From the NCBI GenBank assembly GCA_946222625.1, contig CAMILJ010000078.1, positions 1 through 8,889 on the forward strand: 8,889 nucleotides of DNA. The letters run 5' to 3'. Positions 1 to 6,043 of this stretch are shown one piece after another; positions within the stretch are counted from its first letter, which is position 1; each line of letters starts with the position of its first letter. The position numbers and the translations under genes are program-made. Origin of the DNA: an uncultured Corynebacterium sp. Its GTDB lineage: Bacteria > Actinomycetota > Actinomycetes > Mycobacteriales > Mycobacteriaceae. The notes beneath the pieces are model-generated. The model saw only the letters and a program-made list of their open reading frames with translations, was not told where the DNA came from and made no database searches.

Positions 1-291
1 CGTATTCACCGCTCGAACCTCATCGGCATGGGCGTCATCCCGCTGCAGTTCCCGGAGGGCGAGTCCCACGAGTCCTTGGGCTTGGATGGCACCGAGACCT
101 TCGACATCGACGGCATCGCAGCCCTCAACGAGGGTGGCATTCCAAAGACGGTCCACGTGACCGCCACCAAGGAGTCCGGCGAGACCGTTGAGTTCGATGC
201 CAAGGTTCGCATCGACACACCTGGTGAGGCCGAGTACTACCGCCACGGCGGCATCCTGCAGTACGTGCTGCGCCAGATGGTCAAGGCCTAA
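1..291 (+). CDS. acn: Aconitate hydratase, C-terminal fragment (5' end outside window)
   Basis: This is the last 96 residues of an aconitase, the [4Fe-4S] enzyme that interconverts citrate and isocitrate in the TCA cycle in the cytoplasm. The reading frame is open from base 1 and begins RIHRSNLIGMGVIPLQF, the conserved block of the swivelling domain 4 in AcnA/IRP1-type aconitases that supplies active-site contacts. The rest, with the YYRHGGILQYVLRQM tail, is the typical C-terminus of the bacterial AcnA class. The iron-sulfur cysteines lie in the missing upstream part. Codon choice is strongly biased to C-ending codons, as expected for a highly expressed central-metabolism gene. The next gene is its presumed repressor acnR, which supports the assignment. 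The start codon and promoter are not in the window. Confidence 0.96.
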   Translation, partial: RIHRSNLIGMGVIPLQFPEGESHESLGLDGTETFDIDGIAALNEGGIPKTVHVTATKESGETVEFDAKVRIDTPGEAEYYRHGGILQYVLRQMVKA

Positions 292-307
292 AACAGCCTT
301 GCCCACC

Positions 308-340
308 ATGCAGGTTCCCCGGAAACGGGGTGTCCTGCAT
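308..340 (+). other. RNA hairpin downstream of acn
   Basis: ATGCAGG (308-314) pairs with CCTGCAT (334-340), and CCCCG (317-321) pairs with CGGGG (326-330) around a GAAA tetraloop. The two stems are separated by a TT/TGT internal loop. No T-run follows, so it is not a classical intrinsic terminator by itself. It sits 17 nt after the acn stop codon, just upstream of a second, terminator-like hairpin. It may protect the acn 3' end or assist termination; that role is inferred. Confidence 0.6.
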
Positions 341-353
341 AGTTAGGCGGATA

Positions 354-393
354 GGCCAGCTAGCAACATCGAGTGCTGGCTGGCCTTTCTGCT
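354..393 (+). terminator. Intrinsic terminator between acn and acnR
   Basis: GGCCAGC (354-360) pairs with GCTGGCC (379-385). The stem extends inward through a T-G wobble and AGCA/TGCT (362-365 with 374-377), giving about 12 bp closed by an 8-nt loop. TTTCTGCTTCTTTC follows at once, a pyrimidine/T-rich tail typical of Rho-independent termination. It would end most acn transcripts before acnR, leaving acnR to read-through or its own promoter. Confidence 0.75.
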
Positions 394-460
394 TCTTTCC
401 CCCGCATACTTACGCCACTTGTCTATTCCCCGCCGTGCTTTAAGGAGCTTTTCCCCAACC

Positions 461-1033
461 ATGCCGATTATGAGCGACTCCGAACTGAACCGCCGCCGCC
501 ATGACATTCTGGTCGGTGCACGTAGATGCTTCGCTGAGCACGGCTATGAAGGTGCCACAGTACGACGCCTCGAGGAAGCCACGGGTAAGTCGCGCGGGGC
601 TATCTTTCACCACTTCGGCGATAAAGAGTCCCTCTTTTTGGCGCTGGCCAGGGAAGACGCGGCGCGCGAGGCCGAGGTTGTAGCAAATAATGGCCTCGTT
701 GAAGTCATGAGTGAGATGCTGCGTCACCCGGAGCGCCATGACTGGCTCGCCACACGTCTCGCCGTGACCTCAATGTTACGCACCGATCCGTCCTTCGCCG
801 CGCGCTGGCATGAGGAGCAGCAGATTCTCGATAAGGCGGTCCGCGCCCGCTTGGAATCCAACGCCGAGAAGGGTCGGCTACGGGACGATGTCTCCATCGA
901 TACCCTCGTGACATATCTTGAAACCTTTATGGACGGATTTATCAACCGCCTAGCGCTCGGGGACACGAAGAATCTGGAACAGGTCTTGGATTTGGTCGAG
1001 CAATCGATTCGTGGTTCCCGCGCCGAACACTAA
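461..1033 (+). CDS. acnR: TetR-family repressor AcnR
   Basis: This 190-aa TetR-type DNA-binding protein very closely resembles AcnR of Corynebacterium glutamicum, a repressor of the aconitase gene. The N-terminal helix-turn-helix covers about residues 12-58. It contains the near-invariant GYEGATVRRLEEATGKS and GAIFHHFGDKESLFLALARED segments. The C-terminal ligand-binding/dimerisation part (about 60-185) ends in an EVLDLVE-like helix. C. glutamicum AcnR is about 188 aa and has been reported to bind a citrate-type ligand; I recall this rather than see it. The ATG at 461 was chosen because AAGGAG lies at 442-447 and the length then matches the family. A TTG at 419 in the same frame would add 14 unconserved residues and put the ribosome binding site inside the gene. 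The next ATG (470) is also possible but sits further from the SD. The gene lies 169 nt after acn, behind two hairpins. Confidence 0.93.
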   Translation: MPIMSDSELNRRRHDILVGARRCFAEHGYEGATVRRLEEATGKSRGAIFHHFGDKESLFLALAREDAAREAEVVANNGLVEVMSEMLRHPERHDWLATRLAVTSMLRTDPSFAARWHEEQQILDKAVRARLESNAEKGRLRDDVSIDTLVTYLETFMDGFINRLALGDTKNLEQVLDLVEQSIRGSRAEH

Positions 1034-1068
1034 ACGTTTAGCGCTCAACGACGGAGTGTGATTGGCGC

Positions 1069-1081
1069 TACACTGTGGCGC
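1069..1081 (+). promoter_or_regulatory. Leaderless promoter -10 of first paralogue
   Basis: TACACT (1069-1074) fits the actinobacterial TAnnnT -10 hexamer and lies exactly 7 nt before the ATG at 1082, so transcription would start at the A of the start codon. No SD sequence sits at a usable distance from that ATG. The same string TACACTGTG, at the same distance from the ATG, precedes the second paralogue. No convincing -35 was found. The short arms TAGCGC (1039-1044) and GCGCTA (1065-1070) flank the region and could be chance. Confidence 0.45.
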
Positions 1082-1873
1082 ATGGACCATTCTCCCCTAC
1101 AGCTTCCGCGGACGCAGTGTGGAATTAGTCTAAACGCCACACCCCGGCTTGCTCCGAAAGAACAGCGCGCCCACGATGCTCAGCCGAACCCGCGATTAGA
1201 TAATTCGGGGCTCCGCGAGGTCATCGAGGAGGCTGGGCCGCTGCCTGGGCGCCTGAAGCCTGGCGACGTGGCTACCTGGACTTTTATCACTATCGTGGTG
1301 CTTTTCGCATGCAGCATGGTGTTCGCTTTCATCAACGATTTTCTCGGCCCAGCGCGACATGTCATTTCACGGTTTCAACTCATATCTTTCGTTCCTGTCT
1401 TCCCTTTATTGATCTTCCTGATCATCGTGGTGATTGGTGTGAGACGCGTGGCCACGAAAGTGAGCCGTGCCCGGCGTCTGCGCACTGCGTGGCGCAACGG
1501 CTGGGTAGAATACCGTCCTGTTCTCATCGGTGAGTTGGTTTACCTACGCAGTAAAACCGAAGGTGCCGAAGACCGTGAACGGACCTATTTCTACTACTCG
1601 GCGCCCCTTCTACTCCTTCAGCCAGACGGCTCTCTAGTGAACGCAGTGTCCGGTGAGTTCCGCGCCGGCAATCCGAACTGGCTGAGATCACGGGGCGCTG
1701 CCCTTGCCGAAGGATCCCGGATAGCAACCGTGAATGCCGCGCGCAATAATGGATGGACCGTAGCTGCTTATCGCACCGATGGAACGAGCTTGGAAGCGGA
1801 ACTCTCCACTGGTCTCACTGACGGGCAGGTTGATGCCGTTCTGAATTTCGCCGAACAGCGCTGGGTGCGCTAA
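1082..1873 (+). CDS. Two-helix membrane protein of unknown function, paralogue 1 of 3
   Basis: I do not recognise a named family. The 263-aa product has a hydrophilic N-terminus (1-62, with LAPKE and QPNP motifs) and two hydrophobic helices at about 66-88 and 100-120. A basic stretch RRVATKVSRARRLR (121-134) suggests the following part is cytoplasmic. The C-terminal domain of about 130 residues contains NGWVEYRPVLIGELVY (139-154), YFYYSAP (169-175), LQPDGSL, NPNWL and NNGW, all shared with the next gene. It ends in LNFAEQRWVR. The ATG at 1082 was preferred to the GTG at 1058 for two reasons: MDHSPLQLPR aligns with the paralogue's MTHSSIQLPR, and a -10 hexamer lies 7 nt upstream. Between residues 134 and 154 it is nearly identical to paralogue 2 (19 of 21 positions), indicating tandem duplication. 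Function is unknown; the C-terminal domain could be a small ligand- or protein-binding module. Confidence 0.85.
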   Translation: MDHSPLQLPRTQCGISLNATPRLAPKEQRAHDAQPNPRLDNSGLREVIEEAGPLPGRLKPGDVATWTFITIVVLFACSMVFAFINDFLGPARHVISRFQLISFVPVFPLLIFLIIVVIGVRRVATKVSRARRLRTAWRNGWVEYRPVLIGELVYLRSKTEGAEDRERTYFYYSAPLLLLQPDGSLVNAVSGEFRAGNPNWLRSRGAALAEGSRIATVNAARNNGWTVAAYRTDGTSLEAELSTGLTDGQVDAVLNFAEQRWVR

Positions 1874-1924
1874 CCGCTCCTTGATTGGATGGACCACCGC
1901 CCCACGCGGGTCCGACTCCCCATT

Positions 1925-1963
1925 GGGTGTTGAGGCGACGGGAAAGGCGGCTCAACACCCTTT
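1925..1963 (+). terminator. Perfect 10-bp inverted repeat abutting next promoter (terminator or operator)
   Basis: GGGTGTTGAG (1925-1934) is perfectly repeated in inverse as CTCAACACCC (1951-1960), with a 16-nt spacer and TTT directly after. As RNA it would terminate transcription of the first paralogue 51 nt after its stop, though the T-run is short. As DNA it covers the -35 region of the second paralogue's promoter and ends 2 bp before its -10, so an operator role is also possible. The arm centres are 26 bp apart, about two and a half helical turns. Confidence 0.5.
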
Positions 1964-1975
1964 ACACTGTGATCC
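1963..1975 (+). promoter_or_regulatory. Leaderless promoter -10 of second paralogue
   Basis: TACACT (1963-1968) is followed by GTG and four more bases, then the ATG at 1976. The 7-nt gap and TACACTGTG sequence are the same as in front of paralogue 1, and there is no usable SD. This predicts an mRNA starting at the start codon. The conserved box suggests that the promoter was duplicated with the gene, or that both are under the same control. Confidence 0.5.
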
Positions 1976-2758
1976 ATGACGCACTCTTCTATTCAATTGC
2001 CTCGGTCACCGCTGAAATTAGATGCGGCCAGCGCTGACTCCCTCGCGCCTAAGGAATTAAAGGAGCACGATCAGCAGCCCAACCCCAACGTGGATCGCAG
2101 CGGCATCCGCGAGGCTATCGATAGCGTCGGGTCTCCGATCGGCCAAACGAATCCCGGCACGATCATCGCTGGATTCATTGTCATCTCCATGGGAGTTATG
2201 TCCCTGTTCTTCACAGTGGCACATGCGCTCTTCCTCTTTGTCCTTTTTCCGAGCGCAGGTGGAACCATCGGCGGGATACCGATAGCCAGCATTATCATCG
2301 GGCTTGCCGCATTGGTATTCATCATTGTCGGAATCTTGATTCTGAGGGGGCGCGTGGGCACCACGACAAGGCTTCGGACAGCGTGGGCGAATGGATGGGT
2401 TGAGTACCGTCCCGCACTTATCGGTGAACTGGTTTATAAGCGTCGCGTCGATTACAACGACACCACCGATTACTACTACACCGCCCCGATACTGATTTTG
2501 CAGCCGGACGGCTCATTGACAAAGAGCAGGACCGCGGAGTTCATTGCTCCGAACCCGAACTGGCTGAAGCTGCGTGGCCGGCTGCTTGCCGACGGTCCCC
2601 TCGTCGCCACCGTGGATTTCAACCACAACAACGGATGGGGCGTATTGGGATACCGGGCAGATGCAGATAACCCGCAAGTAGAACTCCAGAACGGTCTGCG
2701 CAAGAAGAATATCGAGGCGGCGCTGTCTTTTGCCGAACAAAACTGGGTAAAAGGCTAG
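1976..2758 (+). CDS. Two-helix membrane protein of unknown function, paralogue 2 of 3
   Basis: This 260-aa product has the same plan as its neighbours and no named family that I recognise. The hydrophilic N-terminus (1-60) carries LAPKEL, EHDQQPNPN and SGIREAI. Long hydrophobic segments follow at about 62-91 and 100-123, the second glycine- and isoleucine-rich. After a basic LRGRVGTTTRLRT stretch comes the C-terminal domain. It contains NGWVEYRPALIGELVY (139-154), the tyrosine triad DYYYTAP (165-171), LQPDGSL (175-181), PNPNWLKLRG (192-201) and NNGWG (218-222), and ends LSFAEQNWVKG. The leaderless start at 1976 is set by the -10 hexamer 7 nt upstream and by alignment with paralogue 1. Only 51 nt without a terminator-like hairpin separate it from paralogue 3, so the two are probably co-transcribed. 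It contains relatively rare codons such as ATA, AGG and TTA, which the neighbouring DUF711 gene largely avoids. Confidence 0.86.
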   Translation: MTHSSIQLPRSPLKLDAASADSLAPKELKEHDQQPNPNVDRSGIREAIDSVGSPIGQTNPGTIIAGFIVISMGVMSLFFTVAHALFLFVLFPSAGGTIGGIPIASIIIGLAALVFIIVGILILRGRVGTTTRLRTAWANGWVEYRPALIGELVYKRRVDYNDTTDYYYTAPILILQPDGSLTKSRTAEFIAPNPNWLKLRGRLLADGPLVATVDFNHNNGWGVLGYRADADNPQVELQNGLRKKNIEAALSFAEQNWVKG

Positions 2759-2794
2759 CACCCAGCGACTCGCCATCGTGACGCCCACCTTCAT

Positions 2795-2800
2795 CAGGAG
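2795..2800 (+). promoter_or_regulatory. Ribosome binding site of third paralogue
   Basis: CAGGAG lies 9 nt before the ATG at 2810. It fixes the start and contrasts with the two leaderless paralogues upstream, fitting a downstream position in an operon with paralogue 2. Confidence 0.6.
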
Positions 2801-2809
2801 CCCACCAGC

Positions 2810-3556
2810 ATGCCTCAACACTCGATAGCCCCCTTCGGATTCCCGGATCATGAATACTCCGAAAGGCTCATTCCCCGTAACTCGCGGGACGTATCTTCAC
2901 CAAATCCTTCGCCCACAACAGCTGCCATCGCTCGCGCCATCGCAGCAACTGGGCCGCTTCCCGGCAAGTCCGACGCCGGAGGCAACAATCTGCGAACGAA
3001 TGTGGTTGTGGCCTTAGTACTCTGTGCTATCGCGCTATCAATCTTTGTGGGCGAAGATATGTCCATCGAGGCCGGATGGCAGGGTTTGGCTGCAGCCTTC
3101 TTCGTTGTCTTATTCGCAGTTTCTGTCGGAAGAATTATCCGGTCGATACGCAGCTCAACGTGGGGTGCTCGCCGGTTGGGCACTGCCGCAGAAAGTGGAT
3201 GGATTGAGTACTATCCCGCGCTGCTCAGCGAGATCTGGCAAACCGGCCGCGACGCGCCGCATGCCGACCCTACTGAGTACTACTACAAGGCCAAGGTTCG
3301 CCTCTTTCTTCCAGACGGCAGGGTTCAAGAAATCATTAGTGACGAATTTAAATCCCGCACCTCTCCCAACGCCTTCCGCGAGCAAGGAGTAGCCGTGGTG
3401 CGCTTTCAAAGCCAAGCTACTTTCGAACACACCACGGGGTGGTATGTTGCCGCACACCTCGCCACTGAGCCCCTTCGCCACGCGAGCTTGCATAACGGTC
3501 TGACCCGCGAGCAAGTAACTGCCGGGCTTAACGCCGCGGCATCCTCTGCTTCCTAG
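2810..3556 (+). CDS. Two-helix membrane protein of unknown function, divergent paralogue 3 of 3
   Basis: This 248-aa protein has the same architecture as the two preceding genes but is clearly more divergent. The N-terminus (1-60) keeps an SPNPSPTTAAIARAIAATGPLPGK region equivalent to the QPNP/REVIEEAGPLPG part of paralogue 1. Hydrophobic helices lie at about 64-82 and 91-109, with shorter first helix and loop than in paralogue 2. Basic residues IRSIRSSTWGARRLG follow. The C-terminal domain retains SGWIEYYPALLSEIW (129-143), TEYYYKAK (155-162), LPDG (167-170), SDEFKSRTSPN (177-187) and TGW (209-211), and ends in an alanine/serine-rich tail. The start is supported by CAGGAG 9 nt upstream. The stop overlaps that of the convergent SDR-like gene, so there is no room for a separate terminator. 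Its role is unknown; the conserved blocks point to a function shared with the other two. Confidence 0.84.
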   Translation: MPQHSIAPFGFPDHEYSERLIPRNSRDVSSPNPSPTTAAIARAIAATGPLPGKSDAGGNNLRTNVVVALVLCAIALSIFVGEDMSIEAGWQGLAAAFFVVLFAVSVGRIIRSIRSSTWGARRLGTAAESGWIEYYPALLSEIWQTGRDAPHADPTEYYYKAKVRLFLPDGRVQEIISDEFKSRTSPNAFREQGVAVVRFQSQATFEHTTGWYVAAHLATEPLRHASLHNGLTREQVTAGLNAAASSAS

Positions 3557-4242
3557 ATGTCCTGGACCTTGCCATCACCATCGATGAACTCCAACGGTGA
3601 GGCCGGGAAGGTTTCGCGGCGAGCCACCTCAGCGACAACCTCGGCGACAAGCTCCCGGGAAGTCGTCATGTCGCTCGTGCGCTCGGCGTCGCGATCAAGC
3701 ACGGTAATGCCTTGGGAAGGCTCTTCCGTGAGCGCCGCAGGTCCCAGAATGAGGTAATTGAGATCGGTCGAATTGAGCTTATTGTCTACGGCCTTCTTGG
3801 ACTCCACGTAGGCATACCACTTCTCGTCCGCAGGATCGGTGGTATTGGTCGTGGCCCCCATGTAGGAAATCATGATGTAGGCGGGAGTGTTTTTACGCTC
3901 GGCTGCAAGCTTCTCTAGTCCTGCGATCGAGGCAAGTGCGGCATCGCGGTCGACTGCCCACGTCGCTTCCGCGCCCGCGCGGCCACCGTTTCCGGCACCC
4001 CACACGACGACGTCATAGTCAGTCAAAAGCTCTGCCCAATCTTCAGCAGAAAGCTCAGTGAGATCGCGCACCACGGCGGTAGCACCGAGGGCCTCAATAT
4101 CCCCGATCTGGTCCGGGTTACGGATAAGAGAATGGACGGTGAGGTTGGCGTCGACAAGCTTAGGCGCCGCCAAGAGCCCAACCTTGCCGTGGCCGCCGAT
4201 GTACAGAACCTTCTTGCGCGTAGTTGTTGTCGTATCAGTCAT
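3553..4242 (-). CDS. NAD(P)-binding SDR/NmrA-like oxidoreductase or epimerase-like protein
   Basis: This 229-aa cytoplasmic protein has a Rossmann fold of the atypical SDR / NAD(P)H-binding (PF13460-like) group. It opens with KKVLYIGGHGKVG (residues 10-22), a GxxGxxG dinucleotide-binding loop behind a first beta strand. Further features are VVRDLTE (57-63), DVVVWGAGNGG (77-87), a YAYVESKKAVD segment offering a Tyr145-x3-Lys149 catalytic-type pair, and LNYLILGPAAL (161-171). Such proteins range from reductases and isomerases to redox-sensing regulators, so substrate and reaction cannot be stated. The ATG at 4242 was chosen because the Rossmann strand starts soon after it and TACGGT on this strand lies exactly 7 nt upstream (leaderless). 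Upstream in-frame ATGs (4278, 4305) would add residues unlike the family. It is divergent from the ACT gene with 79 nt between starts, and converges on paralogue 3. Confidence 0.88.
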   Translation of the reverse strand: MTDTTTTTRKKVLYIGGHGKVGLLAAPKLVDANLTVHSLIRNPDQIGDIEALGATAVVRDLTELSAEDWAELLTDYDVVVWGAGNGGRAGAEATWAVDRDAALASIAGLEKLAAERKNTPAYIMISYMGATTNTTDPADEKWYAYVESKKAVDNKLNSTDLNYLILGPAALTEEPSQGITVLDRDAERTSDMTTSRELVAEVVAEVARRETFPASPLEFIDGDGKVQDI

Positions 4243-4255
4243 GTGCGCCACCGTA
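4243..4255 (-). promoter_or_regulatory. Possible leaderless promoter -10 of SDR-like gene
   Basis: On the minus strand TACGGT (4255 down to 4250) matches TAnnnT and lies 7 nt before the ATG at 4242. No good SD is present (only GGTGG overlapping the hexamer). No clear -35 is visible. It is weaker than the other leaderless promoters in the window. Confidence 0.35.
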
Positions 4256-4309
4256 CGCGCCAGGTCGCAATCCTGCATGACCCCAGGGCAGCGTGAAAAA
4301 CCCACGGGC

Positions 4310-4321
4310 TACAATCAAATT
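4310..4321 (+). promoter_or_regulatory. Leaderless promoter -10 of ACT/DUF711 operon
   Basis: TACAAT (4310-4315) is a near-consensus -10 hexamer placed 6 nt before the ATG at 4322. No SD precedes that ATG, so the transcript probably begins at the start codon. A convincing -35 is not evident. Confidence 0.55.
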
Positions 4322-4591
4322 ATGATCGCCATCATGACTGTTACCGGTGTTGATAACACCGGAATTATCTCTGCCGTTTCCACCGCCCTCGCTGAGCTCA
4401 AGATCAACATCGTTGACGTCTCGCAGACCCTCATGTCTGGGTACTTCACGATGATCCTGCGCGTCGAATTCGATGAGAATGAGGTCAGCATCCAGCAGAT
4501 TCAGGAGCGGATGAATACCGTCGGTGAGTCCATCAAGCAGTCCATTCGCGTGCAGTCGGAAGCGCTGTTCACCGCCATGAATGAGATTTAG
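4322..4591 (+). CDS. ACT-domain protein, UPF0237 family
   Basis: This 89-aa protein is essentially one ACT domain, the small beta-alpha-beta-beta-alpha-beta module that binds amino acids or related ligands, usually as a dimer. Strand 1 is IAIMTVTGVD, followed by NTGIISAVSTALAELKINI, the ligand-site loop and first helix typical of ACT domains. SGYFTMILRVEF (39-50) forms the central strands. Length and sequence fit the UPF0237 family, related to the ACT part of GcvR. Family members often lie directly upstream of a UPF0210/DUF711 gene, as here with 15 nt between the two, for example in Streptococcus pneumoniae (recalled). The start at 4322 is fixed by the -10 hexamer and family length; the longer in-frame extension upstream is antisense to the SDR-like gene. 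The likely role is to sense a small ligand and act with the DUF711 partner. The ligand is unknown. Confidence 0.93.
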   Translation: MIAIMTVTGVDNTGIISAVSTALAELKINIVDVSQTLMSGYFTMILRVEFDENEVSIQQIQERMNTVGESIKQSIRVQSEALFTAMNEI

Positions 4592-4606
4592 GAGCGAGAA
4601 TCAGTC

Positions 4607-5971
4607 ATGCTTAATCGCTTCAACACCGTCAGTATTCTCGACACCATCGAGATGATCGAGAAATACCGCCTCGATATCCGCACCGTCACCATGGGGATCT
4701 CGCTGCTCGGCTGCACGCGCTCCACCATGGAAGCTACCGCCGAGGCTGTATATGATCGCGTGACCACCCGGGCGGCTCAGCTCGTAGAGGTCTGCGAGGG
4801 GATCGAGGCCGAGCTCGGGATTCCGATCGTCAATAAGCGTATTTCCGTCACCCCTATCGCGCTCATTGTGGCTGGCGTGGAAGGAAACCCCGTCGACGTC
4901 GCCCGTGCACTGGATCGCGCCGCTGAGACGACAGGTGTTAACTTCGTCGGCGGCTACTCCGCATTGGTTGAAAAGGGCGCCACCACCGCGGAGAAGACAC
5001 TCATCCGCTCTATCCCGGAGGCGCTGGCTGAGACCAACCTGGTGTGCTCCTCGGTGAATATCGCATCTTCACGCGCCGGCATCAACATGAACGCCGCCGC
5101 CCAGATGGGACGCATCATCAAGGAAGCCGCCGAGCTCACGAAGGACCGCAGCGCCATCGGCTGCGCCAAACTCGTGATCTTCTCCAACTCCGTGGGCGAT
5201 AACCCCTTCATGGCCGGGGCCTTCCACGGTATCGAGGAACCGGACTGCGTTGTCTCCGTCGGTGTGTCTGGTCCTGGTGTTGTCGACCGTGCCCTCGGAT
5301 CCCTGGAGGGTGCCACCCTTAATGAGGTCGCCGAGGAGGTCAAGAAGGCCGCCTTCAAGGTCACGCGTGCCGGACAGCTCGTTGGTTCGATGGCCTCGGA
5401 GCGCCTCGGTGTTCCTTTTGGCATCATCGACCTCTCCCTCGCTCCCACTGCTGAGCTGGGAGATTCCGTCGCGCACATCCTGGAGCACATGGGCCTGGAT
5501 CAGGTGGGCACACACGGAACGACTGCAGCTCTCGCACTGCTTAACGACGCCGTGAAGAAGGGCGGCATGATGGCCTGCTCCCGCGTTGGCGGATTGTCCG
5601 GTTCCTTCATCCCGGTTTCGGAAGACAAGGGCATGATTGATGCGGTGCGCACCGGCGCTATTTCCATCGACAAGCTGGAGGCCATGACTTCTATCTGCTC
5701 GGTGGGCTTGGACATGATCGCCATCCCGGGCGATACTTCCGCGGAAACTATTGCCGGCATGATTGCTGACGAAGCCGCCATTGGCGTGATGAATCATAAG
5801 ACGACCGCCGTGCGCGTTATCCCCGCCCCGGGAACCAAGGCTGGCGATGAGGTCAACTTCGGCGGCCTGCTGGGTTACGCTCCGGTCATTCCGGTCAATG
5901 AGGTGGGCAACTCCACCTTCATCAACCGCGGTGGCTTTATCCCGGCGCCGGTACACGGTTTCCGCAATTAG
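4607..5971 (+). CDS. DUF711 / UPF0210 family protein (PFL-like fold)
   Basis: This 454-aa protein has the full usual length of the UPF0210 (DUF711) family. Conserved blocks are FVGGYSALVEKG (113-124), FSNSVGDNPFMAGAFHG (192-208), DLSLAPT (275-281), GTHGTTAAL (301-309), SGSFIPVSED (331-340) and AIPGDTSAETI (372-382). It ends RGGFIPAPVHGFRN. The family is often labelled PFL family because solved members have a fold resembling pyruvate formate-lyase or ribonucleotide reductase. No radical-SAM activase gene lies in the window, and a glycyl-radical reaction should not be assumed. Biochemical function is unestablished. The start at 4607 is supported by AGGAG (4590-4594), which overlaps the stop of the ACT gene; translation of the two is probably linked. 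Codon use is strongly biased toward C-ending codons, suggesting high expression. Confidence 0.94.
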   Translation: MLNRFNTVSILDTIEMIEKYRLDIRTVTMGISLLGCTRSTMEATAEAVYDRVTTRAAQLVEVCEGIEAELGIPIVNKRISVTPIALIVAGVEGNPVDVARALDRAAETTGVNFVGGYSALVEKGATTAEKTLIRSIPEALAETNLVCSSVNIASSRAGINMNAAAQMGRIIKEAAELTKDRSAIGCAKLVIFSNSVGDNPFMAGAFHGIEEPDCVVSVGVSGPGVVDRALGSLEGATLNEVAEEVKKAAFKVTRAGQLVGSMASERLGVPFGIIDLSLAPTAELGDSVAHILEHMGLDQVGTHGTTAALALLNDAVKKGGMMACSRVGGLSGSFIPVSEDKGMIDAVRTGAISIDKLEAMTSICSVGLDMIAIPGDTSAETIAGMIADEAAIGVMNHKTTAVRVIPAPGTKAGDEVNFGGLLGYAPVIPVNEVGNSTFINRGGFIPAPVHGFRN

Positions 5972-6006
5972 GGTTCGCCCGAGAGAGTCAGAATTTCACT
6001 AGCCGC

Positions 6007-6043
6007 TTGACCCTCACACAGTGTGAGGGTTTAGTTTGGTCTT
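6007..6043 (+). promoter_or_regulatory. MerR-type promoter with 19-bp spacer and perfect dyad operator
   Basis: A -35 TTGACC (6007-6012) and a -10 TAGTTT (6032-6037) are separated by 19 bp, the over-long spacer typical of MerR-controlled promoters. The spacer is filled by a perfect dyad: ACCCTCACAC (6010-6019), a central A, then GTGTGAGGGT (6021-6030). The ATG lies 6 nt after the -10, so the transcript is probably leaderless. MerR proteins twist such DNA to realign the two elements. Autoregulation by the MerR gene that follows is inferred from position. In RNA the dyad also forms an 8-bp hairpin followed by TTTAGTTT, and may terminate the DUF711 transcript. Confidence 0.7.

Noticed and set aside
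419..460. TTG start for acnR at 419
   Set aside because: It would place AAGGAG inside the gene and add 14 residues not expected in AcnR.
1057..1072. Possible GlxR/CRP-type site (TGTGA-N6-TCACA) before paralogue 1
   Set aside because: Only the left half TGTGA is present; the right half CTACA does not match well enough.
4058..4321. In-frame N-terminal extension of the ACT-domain protein by 88 residues
   Set aside because: It runs antisense through the well-supported SDR-like gene, has no ACT homology, and a -10 hexamer lies just before the ATG at 4322.
5069..5956. Long minus-strand open frame (295 codons) opposite the DUF711 gene
   Set aside because: Its composition is histidine/arginine/glycine-rich without motifs, as expected for a shadow of a GC-biased coding strand. 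The plus-strand product is a clear family member.
5900..5971. Glycyl-radical motif at the DUF711 C-terminus (RGGF)
   Set aside because: It only loosely resembles the pyruvate formate-lyase glycyl-radical loop, and there is no activase gene nearby. The conserved tail is simply the family's own C-terminus.
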